A DNA stretch of 64,000 nucleotides from [Clostridium] methylpentosum DSM 5476 (GCA_000158655.1 EQ973344.1:861752-925751); one strand, 5' to 3'. Counted from the first letter of the stretch, positions 38,274-46,637 are shown. Translations and numbers: made by a program. The notes: a model not told the origin generated them from the sequence alone.

Positions 38274-39123
38274 GCAGCAATACCGCAAGGCGGTGAATCA
38301 AATCCAGGCGGATGAAGCGTTGAGAGAAAGGATTGAGGATGGGATGGTGCGCGCAGCAGAGAAGGGCCAGCAGCAGAGAAAACCAAAACAGCGGTGGAAA
38401 GCTGCTACAGCCGGGGTGTCGGCCGCAGCTCTTCTCCTCGTCTGTGCGGTGGGGGTCCGGTTTCTCCTGCCCAAGCCGCAGGAGGATCAGACAGAACCAG
38501 CGGCTTCACTCGCAGAAATTGCGCAGATACCACAATACGAGTACAACGGGATGCTCTACGAACCCGCGCAACAGTCCATGGCGTCGATGTCCGACGCTGG
38601 AGAACTGCTGACTGAATACGAGGACGGCTCGGCGCTCTATCGCTGCAAATCCGCACCCTCCCAGGCAACTGCTGTTCACAAACAGGGGGAGACATACACC
38701 CTTTGCCAGTTCGTCCGGCTCGCAGAGGGACACGCATCGGGCGAACAGATTCTCTCTATTTTTGAAGGAAACGGCGGCATCACCTCTTTGCGGGTGGGCA
38801 GTGGGCTGGAAACCGAACTCACCGGACCGGAACAAATTCAGCAATTCACCGACGCGTTCTCCAAGCTCACCTTCAGCGACGAGCCGCTGTTTGACCACTC
38901 GGTGCCCGACCGGATCTCCGACGGGGCGGTCTGCCACGTCGTGACCCTGCAACCCGCCTGTACCGTCACCTATGCAAACGGTATTTCTTTTACCCTCAGC
39001 TATGAGCGATCCAACGGCCTCCTTGAAGGCCTCGGCAGCAGCTTTCAGCCCTCGGAGGAGATCGCCTCGCTGCTCGAGCTCTCCTCAATGGCAGTTGTTC
39101 CCCCGTCGTCCCCAAACAGCTGA
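38266..39123 (+). CDS. probable membrane-bound anti-sigma factor
   Basis: The 285-residue product has a cytoplasmic basic N-terminus (about 1-45), one transmembrane helix (TAGVSAAALLLVCAVGVRFLL, about 48-68) and an extracytoplasmic domain of about 215 residues with no recognised family. No zinc-binding HxxxCxxC motif is present. Assignment as anti-sigma rests on its overlap with the ECF sigma gene and its topology. Its last 79 bases overlap the convergent spoIIR gene. Confidence 0.75.
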   Translation: MNEQQYRKAVNQIQADEALRERIEDGMVRAAEKGQQQRKPKQRWKAATAGVSAAALLLVCAVGVRFLLPKPQEDQTEPAASLAEIAQIPQYEYNGMLYEPAQQSMASMSDAGELLTEYEDGSALYRCKSAPSQATAVHKQGETYTLCQFVRLAEGHASGEQILSIFEGNGGITSLRVGSGLETELTGPEQIQQFTDAFSKLTFSDEPLFDHSVPDRISDGAVCHVVTLQPACTVTYANGISFTLSYERSNGLLEGLGSSFQPSEEIASLLELSSMAVVPPSSPNS

Positions 39124-39710
39124 GCCTTGAGGAATTGGAAGAATTCAACGATTGCAAACCGCACTTCGTATTTGGGGTTGCTCTGCACCACCTTCATTTC
39201 GGATTCGGTGAGCACGTCGGAAAGCTCCTCCTTGGGCTGCGCGGCGGGGATGCAGAGCGGTGGGTAAAGGACGCACCACCAATTGTGCCCCTCAGCCTTT
39301 CCGATTGTGATGCGCACCGCGTCGTAGTTGCCTGACGGCATGGTGATCTCCCCATAGGTGCGGGTGTCAAACAGCATGTTGGTCAGCTCCGCCTGCACGG
39401 TGTAGTCGTAACCGCGGGCGTTCACCTCATCCTGAGCAACCTGCCGGATGAACTCGAGGTTGTCGAGCGCATTTTGTTCGGCGGCCCGAAGATCTCCCTG
39501 GATGTTGAAGATTCCGCTCGTCTCCTCGAGGATCCGGTCGCGCACCGCGAGCTTGAGCTCCTGGTCCGCGTCGGTATCCGAGTTGGCGAGGATGTGGAGG
39601 CGGAGCACCCTGTCACTGATATCGTTACATTCAGCTGCAAACGACTGGTAGCAGCCAAACAGAATGGCGAGAATGAGTCCGAACGCAATGGCTAATTTAA
39701 ACTTTTTCAT
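39045..39710 (-). CDS. spoIIR: stage II sporulation protein R
   Basis: The 221-residue protein is the forespore-secreted signal that activates SpoIIGA and hence sigma-E in the mother cell. It has an N-terminal signal/anchor segment (FKLAIAFGLILAILFG). The family core is RVLRLHILANSDTDADQELKLAVRDRIL, followed by GEITMPSGNYDAVRITIGKAEGHNWWCVLYPPLC. The extra C-terminal tail, rich in Ser/Glu (EESSSSEAISSEG), is encoded opposite the end of the anti-sigma gene. Its presence identifies a spore former. Confidence 0.95.
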   Translation of the reverse strand: MKKFKLAIAFGLILAILFGCYQSFAAECNDISDRVLRLHILANSDTDADQELKLAVRDRILEETSGIFNIQGDLRAAEQNALDNLEFIRQVAQDEVNARGYDYTVQAELTNMLFDTRTYGEITMPSGNYDAVRITIGKAEGHNWWCVLYPPLCIPAAQPKEELSDVLTESEMKVVQSNPKYEVRFAIVEFFQFLKAQLFGDDGGTTAIEESSSSEAISSEG

Positions 39711-39713
39711 CTG

Positions 39714-39762
39714 AAAAATCCGTCCTTTCTCTCCTGGGTACTGAGAGTATGGACGGATTTTT
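39714..39762 (-). terminator. ispE terminator overlapping the spoIIR ribosome binding site
   Basis: A 12-base-pair stem AAAAATCCGTCC/GGACGGATTTTT (39714-39725 with 39751-39762), with an inner CTCTC/GAGAG pairing, ends in TTTTT on the minus strand. It follows ispE. The purine-rich AAAGGACGG, the only candidate spoIIR ribosome binding site, is in its 3' arm. Confidence 0.8.
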
Positions 39763-39783
39763 GCGTTGTATTCAATTGATTTA

Positions 39784-40632
39784 CTAGTTTTTACAGGGAC
39801 GGCACAAATATACCTGAGAAAATCGTTTTTTTAAATTCTTTTTGCAAACGAGCGCTGGCTGCTCCTGGGTGAACACGCCGAACACCGCTGAGCCGCTCCC
39901 TGTCATTCGGCTGCCCAGCGCGCCGGCTGCGAGCATCTCTGCCCGAATTTGCTGAATCTCTGGGAGGGGCACCGCCGGCTCAAGCACGTTTTCCATCCGG
40001 GCGCAAAAGCCGGAAAGGTCCCCGCGGGAGAGTAGCCCGGTCAATTCTGCTGTATCCGGGTGAAGCACATCGGTGAGCCGGTCGTACGCGTGGTAGGCTT
40101 CGGGGGTGCTCACCCCCTGCTCCGGCTTGGCGACGAGCAGGAAGCAGTCGGGCAGCGGAGGGAGCGGGGTCAGCCGCTCCCCCACCCCTTCGGCGAGCTG
40201 GGTGCCGCCCACAATGCAAAATGGCACGTCTGCGCCAAGGCGCAGACCGATCTCGCACAGTTCCTGTTGCGAGAGGTCAGTCCCACACAGCTCGTTGAGG
40301 CCCTTGAGGACGGCCGCTGCATCGGCACTTCCGCCCCCCATGCCAGCGCCGTGGGGGATGTTTTTGTCAAGCGTCATCCGCACCCCTCCGGGAAGGCCTG
40401 TCCGCTCAAAAAAAGCATGCGCTGCCCTGACCGCAAGGTTGCGTTCGTCGCAGGGAAGCTCAGGCAGATTGCAGGTGAGGGAAATCTCATCCGCACGCTC
40501 GAGCACGATCTGATCGCACAGGTCGATGGTCTGCATGATCATGCGCAGCAGGTGATAGCCGTCCTCCCGGACTCCGACGATGTCGAGGGAGAGATTAAGC
40601 TTTGCGGGCGCAGGTACGGTCAGACGCTTCAT
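39784..40632 (-). CDS. ispE: 4-diphosphocytidyl-2-C-methyl-D-erythritol kinase
   Basis: The 282-residue GHMP kinase acts in the methylerythritol phosphate route to isoprenoids. It begins LTVPAPAKLNLSLDIVGVREDGYH and carries the ATP loop NIPHGAGMGGGSADAAAVL and RMTGSGSAVFGVF. ATG 40632 is preferred to an upstream TTG because GAGGGGG lies six bases before it. The start lies inside the end of the aminotransferase gene (38-base overlap), so translation is probably coupled. Confidence 0.96.
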   Translation of the reverse strand: MKRLTVPAPAKLNLSLDIVGVREDGYHLLRMIMQTIDLCDQIVLERADEISLTCNLPELPCDERNLAVRAAHAFFERTGLPGGVRMTLDKNIPHGAGMGGGSADAAAVLKGLNELCGTDLSQQELCEIGLRLGADVPFCIVGGTQLAEGVGERLTPLPPLPDCFLLVAKPEQGVSTPEAYHAYDRLTDVLHPDTAELTGLLSRGDLSGFCARMENVLEPAVPLPEIQQIRAEMLAAGALGSRMTGSGSAVFGVFTQEQPALVCKKNLKKRFSQVYLCRPCKN

Positions 40633-41830
40633 GCGCAACCCCCTCGTTTTTCATCTGCTCAGCGCGCTGCTGCACAAACTGGCTGATGCGGTTCATCGCC
40701 TCGACCAGATGGTCGATAGAATAGCAGTAGGAGACCCGCACAAACCCTTCGCCGCTCTCGCCAAAGGCGTTGCCCGGGACCACCGCGACCTTCTGCTCTT
40801 TGAGCAGCTGCTCGCAGAAGGATTCGGAATCCAGGCCGGTTGAACGGATGCAGGGGAAACAGTAAAACGCGCCCTCCGGGTTAAAGCAGGTCAGGCCCAT
40901 TTTATTGAGGCTGTCCACCACAAAGCGGCGGCGAGTGTTGTATTCCTCCGCCATCTCCTCAATCGCCTGATCGCAGTCGCGCACCGCGCAGATCGCCGCG
41001 TACTGGCTCGTCGTCGGGGCGCACATAATCGCGTACTGGTGCAGTTTGAGCATCTGGCTGATGATCGGCGCAGGGCCGGCCGCATAGCCAAGACGCCAGC
41101 CGGTCATGGCGTACGCCTTGGAAAAGCCGTTGATGACCACGGTGCGCTCCCACATCCCGTCGATTTCAGCGATCGAGACGTGGCGCTCCCTGCCATAGGT
41201 GAGCTCTGCGTAAATCTCATCTGAGAGCACGATGATGTTGGTCTCCCGCAACACCTCTGCGATCTCCTCGAGGTGCTCCCGGCGCATCACACCGCCAGTT
41301 GGGTTGTTGGGAAACGGCAGCACGAGCATTTTTGTCTTTTCGGTGATGTGCTCACGCAGCTCCTGCGCGGTCAGACGGAAGTGGTTTTCCGCTTTGGTGG
41401 GAATCGGCACCACCACGCCGCCCGCCATCGTCACAATCGGGGCATAGGCGACAAACGACGGCTCGACAACGAGCACCTCGTCGCCTGGCTCGACAAAGGA
41501 GCGAATGCACATGTCGATCGCCTCAGAGCCGCCGACCGACACAAAAATTTCCTCTTTGGGGTGATAGCTCAGGTTAAAGCGGCGCTTGAGGTAACTTGCG
41601 ATCTCGCTGCGCAGCTCCATGAGTCCGGCATTTGCGGAGTACCAGGTCTTCCCCTTCTCCAGGGAGCGGATACCCTCTCGCCGGATGACCCAGGGGGTTT
41701 TAAAATCCGGCTCGCCGACGCCGAGGGAGATGACCCCCTCGACCTCGTTTGCGATATCAAAAAAGCGCCGGATGCCCGAGGGCTTGAGCTCGGTTATTTT
41801 CTTTGCCAACAGGCTGTTATAATCCATCAT
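40595..41830 (-). CDS. PLP-dependent class I aminotransferase
   Basis: The 411-residue enzyme is a fold-type I aspartate/aromatic-type aminotransferase. The substrate-side ISLGVGEPDFKTPWVIRREG, the NNPTGG motif and the PLP lysine in INGFSKAYAMTGWRLGYAAG are visible, as is FVRVSYCYSIDHLVEAM at the end. Amino acid specificity cannot be read. The tail after about residue 390 is long and rich in charged residues; it overlaps ispE. Its ATGATG start overlaps the TGA stop of the Lrp gene, consistent with the regulator controlling it. Confidence 0.92.
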   Translation of the reverse strand: MMDYNSLLAKKITELKPSGIRRFFDIANEVEGVISLGVGEPDFKTPWVIRREGIRSLEKGKTWYSANAGLMELRSEIASYLKRRFNLSYHPKEEIFVSVGGSEAIDMCIRSFVEPGDEVLVVEPSFVAYAPIVTMAGGVVVPIPTKAENHFRLTAQELREHITEKTKMLVLPFPNNPTGGVMRREHLEEIAEVLRETNIIVLSDEIYAELTYGRERHVSIAEIDGMWERTVVINGFSKAYAMTGWRLGYAAGPAPIISQMLKLHQYAIMCAPTTSQYAAICAVRDCDQAIEEMAEEYNTRRRFVVDSLNKMGLTCFNPEGAFYCFPCIRSTGLDSESFCEQLLKEQKVAVVPGNAFGESGEGFVRVSYCYSIDHLVEAMNRISQFVQQRAEQMKNEGVAHEASDRTCARKA

Positions 41831-42306
41831 TTCAACGCGTGGCTCCTCTCATCAACCTCTTTGTCGCACATGATGACCCCGCTTTCCTTGTAGCAGGTGA
41901 GCACAAAATTGGTCCGGGTCGAAACCACTGAATCGAGCGGTGCGAGACGACTTGACACAAAAATGGCGATGTCTTTAAACGTCCTTCCGGTGACGGTGAC
42001 CGACAGATCGTAGCCACCCGAAATGAGATAGACGCTGTCGACCTCATGGAACTTCATGATCGACTTGGCGATCTCGTCAAACCCGTAGTTGGATTTAGGG
42101 GTGACCTTGATTTCGATGAACGCCATGACGCTCTCCTCGTCGAGCTTATCAAAATCAATCAGCACCTTCGAGCCGCGGATGATGCCGCTTTTTTTGAGCT
42201 CTTCGATCTCGCGCTCCACCTCGGCCTCGGTCAGGTCGAGCATGACCGCGAGCTGGGCGTTGGTGAGGCGTGCGTTTTGTCTGAGCAGCTTGAGCAGTCT
42301 ATTCAT
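41827..42306 (-). CDS. Lrp/AsnC-family transcriptional regulator
   Basis: The 159-residue protein has an N-terminal helix-turn-helix (LLKLLRQNARLTNAQLAVMLDLTEAEVEREIEELKKSGIIRG) and a C-terminal RAM domain (FIEIKVTPKSNYGFDEIAK, VYLISGGYDLSVTVTG). It probably senses an amino acid and regulates its own operon with the aminotransferase. ATG 42306 follows GGAGGAACTGT; the longer upstream frame has no ribosome binding site and no homology. Confidence 0.93.
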   Translation of the reverse strand: MNRLLKLLRQNARLTNAQLAVMLDLTEAEVEREIEELKKSGIIRGSKVLIDFDKLDEESVMAFIEIKVTPKSNYGFDEIAKSIMKFHEVDSVYLISGGYDLSVTVTGRTFKDIAIFVSSRLAPLDSVVSTRTNFVLTCYKESGVIMCDKEVDERSHALK

Positions 42307-42322
42307 ACAGTTCCTCCATTCC

Positions 42323-42357
42323 GGCGCGGCCTCCAAACCGAATCCTGCCGCCGCGCC
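42323..42357 (-). other. GC-rich leader hairpin before the lrp-like gene
   Basis: A perfect 8-base-pair stem GGCGCGGC/GCCGCGCC (42323-42330 with 42350-42357) lies immediately upstream of the GGAGG of the regulator gene. It may modulate translation or mark attenuation; no T-tract follows. Confidence 0.4.
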
Positions 42358-42394
42358 TGAGCAGGACCGGTTCTCTTGTAGCGGATTACTCCTC

Positions 42395-42424
42395 ATTTTA
42401 GCACAGGACAGGTCTTTTTGTAAA
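42395..42424 (-). promoter_or_regulatory. candidate promoter of the lrp-aminotransferase-ispE operon
   Basis: TTTACA (42424-42419) and TAAAAT (42400-42395) on the minus strand have an 18-base spacer, in the only AT-rich part of the leader. Confidence 0.55.
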
Positions 42425-42513
42425 GAACCCTGGCGAAAAATTGTAGGATTGTCTCTGAGTTTTAATAGAGATGGACCCGCCTGAGGCAAAAGTCAGCTCA
42501 AGAGAGGAACGGA

Positions 42514-42562
42514 ATCGAAAAAAAGGCTTTCGAAGGTACTTTTGACCATCCGAAAGCCTTTT
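42514..42562 (-). terminator. terminator after the lipoprotein pair
   Basis: Stem AAAAGGCTTTCG/CGAAAGCCTTTT (42521-42532 with 42551-42562) is followed by a run of T residues on the minus strand, 35 bases beyond the lipoprotein stop. Confidence 0.88.
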
Positions 42563-42596
42563 CTTTGATCGCATACAAAGCTACAGTTTGATGGGG

Positions 42597-43190
42597 TTAG
42601 TTCCTATACGTGGCGCAGGAAAACTCAACTCTTCTGCCGCCATCCTTCTGAGCGTACAAATCATAGCGAAGTGTGTACCGGATGCCGTGTAGGAAGTTGG
42701 ATTTCAAATAACCATCTTCCAGATCTGAACAGTCGAATACACCGAGTTCTTCCATAAGCTTTTCACACCCCATTTCGTCCATATCCAGATCAATGCTCAG
42801 GATCAGCGCTCGAATCCGTTCCACCCACTGCTGACGCTCCGTTTCATCTGAAAGATCCAGCCAAAGGTCATGTTCAAGGCTATAAACATTTTTTGTTGTG
42901 CTATATACATGGACGAGCAGCGTCGACGCGATCGCTCCTTCTGCAGCGGGATAATTATAAACAATAGTCGATAATGGTCTCCATGGATCCTGGCAATCTA
43001 CTTCCCCGACCTTTGATACAGACTCAACCCTGCTGTTGAACGAGGCAAAGAAATCTTCATACGTCATAGAAAAAGTTATTCCAACCTCTGTTTCTAAAAA
43101 TACATTTTTTTCCGGGCCATTCTTCTCGCACCCTGTGGCCATCCCCAATGTAATGGCCGCAATGACAATGAAGCGCAACACTTTTTTCAT
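42597..43190 (-). CDS. putative lipoprotein, paralogue 1
   Basis: The 197-residue protein starts MKKVLRFIVIAAITLGMATGC, a lipoprotein signal peptide with lipobox Gly-Met-Ala-Thr-Gly-Cys near residue 21. The mature part is acidic and contains FSMTYEDFFASFNSRVESVSKVGEVD and DETERQQWVERIRALILSID, shared with the neighbouring paralogue. I do not recognise a family or function. It would be anchored outside the membrane. ATG 43190 is set by the signal peptide; AAAGGAAACAG precedes it. Confidence 0.8.
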   Translation of the reverse strand: MKKVLRFIVIAAITLGMATGCEKNGPEKNVFLETEVGITFSMTYEDFFASFNSRVESVSKVGEVDCQDPWRPLSTIVYNYPAAEGAIASTLLVHVYSTTKNVYSLEHDLWLDLSDETERQQWVERIRALILSIDLDMDEMGCEKLMEELGVFDCSDLEDGYLKSNFLHGIRYTLRYDLYAQKDGGRRVEFSCATYRN

Positions 43191-43250
43191 ATTTTTCTGT
43201 TTCCTTTCAGCAGGACATGGCATGAAACGTTCATATGAATTGAACAGAGT

Positions 43251-43859
43251 TTAATCCCAAGACGGACGGCAGGAAAACTCGACTCTTCCGCCGCCATCCT
43301 GTTGGGGGCGCAAATCGTAATGAAGTCCATAATGGATTCCGTATAGGTCGACACCTTTCGAATAACCATCTTCCAAATCTGCGTACTTGAACACGCCAAG
43401 TTTTTTCATCAGCTTTTCGCGCTCCTTATCGTCCATATCCTGATCAATGCTCTGGATCAGCGCTCGGACCCGTTCCACCCACTGCTGACGCTCCGTTTCA
43501 TCCGAACGGCCCAGCCAGAGGGCATGATCAATTGAATAAATCCTATCCTTTTTGGATTCTGAACTCACATAGAGCCAAAACGACGATACAGATTTTCCTT
43601 CCGCAGTAAGATACTCATACACTACATTTGAGGTTGGTAATCCCAGATCCTGGTAATCCACTTCCCCGACCTTTGACACAGGCTCAACCCTGCTGTTGAA
43701 CGAGGTAAAGAAATCTTGATATGTCATGGAAAAAGTCTTTCCATCCGCTGTCCTAAAAAAATTATTCCTTCTAGGGGTTTTATGGTCAAAATACTCGCAT
43801 CCTGTGGCCATCCCCAAGGCAATCGCCGCAGTAACAACGAGGCACAACAGTTTTTTCAT
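43251..43859 (-). CDS. putative lipoprotein, paralogue 2
   Basis: The 202-residue protein begins MKKLLCLVVTAAIALGMATGC with the same lipobox. It shares long identical blocks with its neighbour (FSMTYQDFFTSFNSRVEPVSKVGEVD, DETERQQWVER.RALI, LEDGY), showing a tandem duplication. The region after the lipobox and the centre differ most. The function is unknown. The start follows AAAGGAGACGGAAAAAT. It is probably transcribed with paralogue 1, 60 bases downstream, and possibly with the broken gene upstream. Confidence 0.8.
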   Translation of the reverse strand: MKKLLCLVVTAAIALGMATGCEYFDHKTPRRNNFFRTADGKTFSMTYQDFFTSFNSRVEPVSKVGEVDYQDLGLPTSNVVYEYLTAEGKSVSSFWLYVSSESKKDRIYSIDHALWLGRSDETERQQWVERVRALIQSIDQDMDDKEREKLMKKLGVFKYADLEDGYSKGVDLYGIHYGLHYDLRPQQDGGGRVEFSCRPSWD

Positions 43860-43920
43860 ATTTTTCCGTCTCCTTTCAGCCAAACATGTCGGTGTATCTC
43901 TGAAACCAAAAGGAGCAGTA

Positions 43921-45159
43921 TTATCCGGAATACGGCAGCATCTCAAACTCATTTACATGCACCGTGAACTCGAAGATGGCAAGTACAGTCGGCATGTTTT
44001 TTGTATCAATTTGGAAAAGCTTATAGTCGCCTTTTTTGCGCATACCGTTAAACTCCGTCGTCATTTGCCGGATACGGCCTCCGTACTTTATCAATTCACC
44101 CTCTTCATTACGTGGAAAGGTCTTTGTTTGTCTTTCCTGGATGTTTTCATCCCCTGTTCCAGGATATAGGATTTTAAATACATCGCCGAAGAGAGACGCA
44201 TAAGGCAGCTTACCTAATAACAAATAAAGCAATTTTGTTTTTGCATCTGCAGAACCCGGTTTGCTTTGCTCGTAGTATGTTTGATAAAAAAATCCGTTTG
44301 GATTGTCCTGGTTTAAAAAGGATAATTTCATGTTGGATATCACAACATTATTTGACTTGTACGGCTTGTTGATGTTCGAGAATAATTTGTTCGTCACACT
44401 GTCATATGTGACGTAAATATTGTGGCGCATTTCGGCATCCATCAAATACCGTCCGCTTATATTTGGGTCTGACTGTGCGGTTAGGTCGACATATGCAAAG
44501 TAAATGATCTTGCTGTTTGGGACTCCAGCCAACGGCATGCACTTTGCGTGGAAATAGTAGGGAACATTAAAGGTCCAGCCTCCGAACTCAGAATATCGGG
44601 TATTGGGTTGCATGCCCTTAAAGAATTCATCCGGCACACGATTAACAAGCTCCCTGGAATTTAAATCCACCTCACCGTGTTCCGAGATATAGTCTAAGAA
44701 TTCTCCCATTTCAGGGTATTGATCTGTGGTACTTTCACTCAATGGGGCAGCTTCGTCCGCACCGTAGGATTTTGATGCACTATCTCCAGCTTTTGCACTG
44801 TTCACGTCTTCAACACTTCCGGCATATGACATGAGAGAGATACCCTTGTTCTTTTATCACTGGTAAGGCCTCATCGTCCTGTAGGCTGTCTTTTGTCAAA
44901 GTTGAATTTTTATCATAGCCAGCGGTTCCAGTATTCGGCCAAGAATTGTTGTACAGATAATCGAAAACAGATGGGTCAATTGTCGTCTGAACATAAAACA
45001 TCTTGTTGGTCGATTCTTGCAGAATACCGATAGACACCAGATTCTGACCAGCAAGTTTTCTATTTGGCACGAGCAGGGTTGTGGGGCTGCATTCTTTTTC
45101 AATCCTGAAACAGGATAGCTGATAACCATCTGATATACCGATTTATTAATTTACAACTT
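43921..45159 (-). pseudogene. frameshifted gene of unknown function, N-terminally truncated
   Basis: The largest intact part (43921-44832, about 303 residues) shows no family I know. The upstream frame ending at 44810 (with ...DEALPVIKEQG) joins it perfectly as ...VIKEQG-ISLMSYAGSVEDVN if one G of a GGG run near 44846 is removed. A further one-base change in an A-run near 45080 would join ...QMVISYPVSGLKK to ECSPTTLLVPNRKLAGQ. No start codon or signal peptide is found before a TAA near 45160. The two single-base lesions in homopolymers could be real decay or sequencing error. Composition is less GC-rich than the housekeeping genes. Confidence 0.65.
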
Positions 45160-45608
45160 TTATCTAATATTCATATTATAATATATAATTAGCTAAATCT
45201 CAACATTTTTTGTATATTTAGGGTATCTAACAATTATAGTATATTAACTGCATCAAGCTATCCAATCTTTTCAAATTGCAAGGTATACCGGGTTGTTCGC
45301 CTACTGTCATTTTGCATCGATAAGAATACGGCTTCATTCCTCTGCCTTTTTGATCAAGCGACTGTTTAACTCACACTTATTACACCTCAAAGAGTTTTAA
45401 TAAAGTCCTCCAAGTACCTAGAAAACAAAGGATTTATCGCAACGTGTCCTCCTGATCTCTTTATATGATTTCACACAATGTTACCCCTGCTTTGACTGCT
45501 CATAGGGGCAAAATCAAGGGCGGGAAACTTTGATAACAAAACATATTAAAGTGTGGTAATCGGAAAACTGTGATATCTGAGCAAATTATTATACTGGAAG
45601 ATTTCATA
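45160..45608. other. AT-rich gene-free stretch
   Basis: About 450 bases of low-GC sequence at the left edge of the accessory island. No gene, promoter or repeat could be supported. It may contain decayed mobile-element DNA like its right-hand neighbour. Confidence 0.55.
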
Positions 45609-45938
45609 ATGGACAAATACATTTATAATGAAAGCAATGGTCTTTGGTCCGAACTCAAAGGAAATTACTATTTTCCGTGCCTTACCTGCCCAGGAGGAAA
45701 AGCTAATACAGCGGCATTTGAGTTGTCTGAAAAAATACCGTAAAGGCATATATCAATCTTCTCACAAGCGGCAGGCTCAACGCCCACCTTGTCGAGATTG
45801 ATAAACAGGCGCAGAAACACTTTGAAAGGCTCATAGAAGGCACGAAACAGACGCAGGCCATATGATTATGGATATAAAGACTCAATGACATACGGACATA
45901 TACAAGGAAGATTGTAGAGAAAAACTGTATACGCATAG
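45609..45938 (+). pseudogene. decayed TnpV-type transposon protein
   Basis: ATG 45609 opens MDKYIYNESNGLWSELKGNY and continues YFPCLTCP, the N-terminus of TnpV proteins found in clostridial conjugative and mobilizable elements. After a frame change the sequence continues IYINLLTSGRLNAHLVEIDK with QAQKHFERLIE. After further stops RLNDIRTYTRKIVEKN matches the TnpV C-terminus. The middle segment with the usual PIGVWGQRHLRYLK is largely lost. At least two frameshifts and a stop make it non-functional. Identification is from recalled TnpV sequences. Confidence 0.8.
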
Positions 45939-45991
45939 GGGGCATATGCGACAGGGAGAAATCTTTTCTGTGGATTTTCTAGCCAGATGGA

Positions 45992-46020
45992 TTGACAAAA
46001 TAAACAAACAATAATATAAT
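45992..46020 (+). promoter_or_regulatory. promoter of the TetR-CPBP operon
   Basis: TTGACA (45992-45997), a 17-base spacer and TATAAT (46015-46020) form a perfect consensus promoter 45 bases upstream of the TetR start. Confidence 0.9.
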
Positions 46021-46023
46021 ATA

Positions 46024-46035
46024 TGTTATATAACA
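46024..46035 (+). promoter_or_regulatory. candidate TetR operator
   Basis: The 12-base perfect palindrome TGTTATATAACA lies three bases after the -10 box, where repressor binding would block transcription. Autoregulation is inferred. Confidence 0.5.
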
Positions 46036-46064
46036 AAAGTAATTAAACAGAAGGGGGATACGCA

Positions 46065-46637
46065 ATGCCGCCTAAAGCAAAGATTACAAAAGATATGGTT
46101 ATTGACGCTGCATTTGAGGTTGCCCGTGAAGCAGGTATGGAAAATATCAACGCGAGGACGGTTGCAAAGAAACTGAATTGTTCCACACAGCCCGTCATGT
46201 ATCATTTTGAAACGATTGAAGAATTGAAAAGAGCTGCTTATGCAAAATCAGACTGGTACCATACAGAATATTTGATGAACATTAAAAATCCACAAGAAGG
46301 GGAGATGCTTGGAATTGGACTAAATTATATTCGCTTTGCAATTGAAGAACCGCATTTGTTCCGTTTTCTCTTCCAATCGGGTTTTGCTGTTGAAAACAGT
46401 CTACTTGAAATGATAGATTCCGAGGAACTCATACCTGTACTTTCTGCAATGCGGGAAGCTATGAAGATGAATATGGAACAGACAAAGGAAGTCTTTTTAA
46501 CAATCGCCTTATTTGCTCATGGATATGCGAGTATCATTGCCAACAATTCATTAGAGTATGATGAAGAACTTGTGGCAGCTCATTTGGAACAGGCATACAG
46601 AGGGGCGGTTTTAGCCGCACAGGAGGAAAAGAAATGA
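46065..46637 (+). CDS. TetR-family transcriptional regulator
   Basis: The 190-residue protein has an N-terminal TetR helix-turn-helix (ITKDMVIDAAFEVAREAGMENINARTVAKKLNCSTQPVMYHFETIEEL, about 7-55) and a helical ligand domain. It follows AGAAGGGGGATACGCA. The stop overlaps the next start by four bases, so it is co-translated with the CPBP protease and probably controls it. Base composition is much more AT-rich than the chromosomal neighbours, pointing to transfer. The ligand is unknown. Confidence 0.93.
   Translation: MPPKAKITKDMVIDAAFEVAREAGMENINARTVAKKLNCSTQPVMYHFETIEELKRAAYAKSDWYHTEYLMNIKNPQEGEMLGIGLNYIRFAIEEPHLFRFLFQSGFAVENSLLEMIDSEELIPVLSAMREAMKMNMEQTKEVFLTIALFAHGYASIIANNSLEYDEELVAAHLEQAYRGAVLAAQEEKK

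Noticed and set aside
45250-45600. Possible further mobile-element protein in the AT-rich stretch
   Set aside because: Fragments such as NDSRRTTRYTLQFEKIG on the minus strand looked protein-like, but no family could be recalled and stops are frequent.
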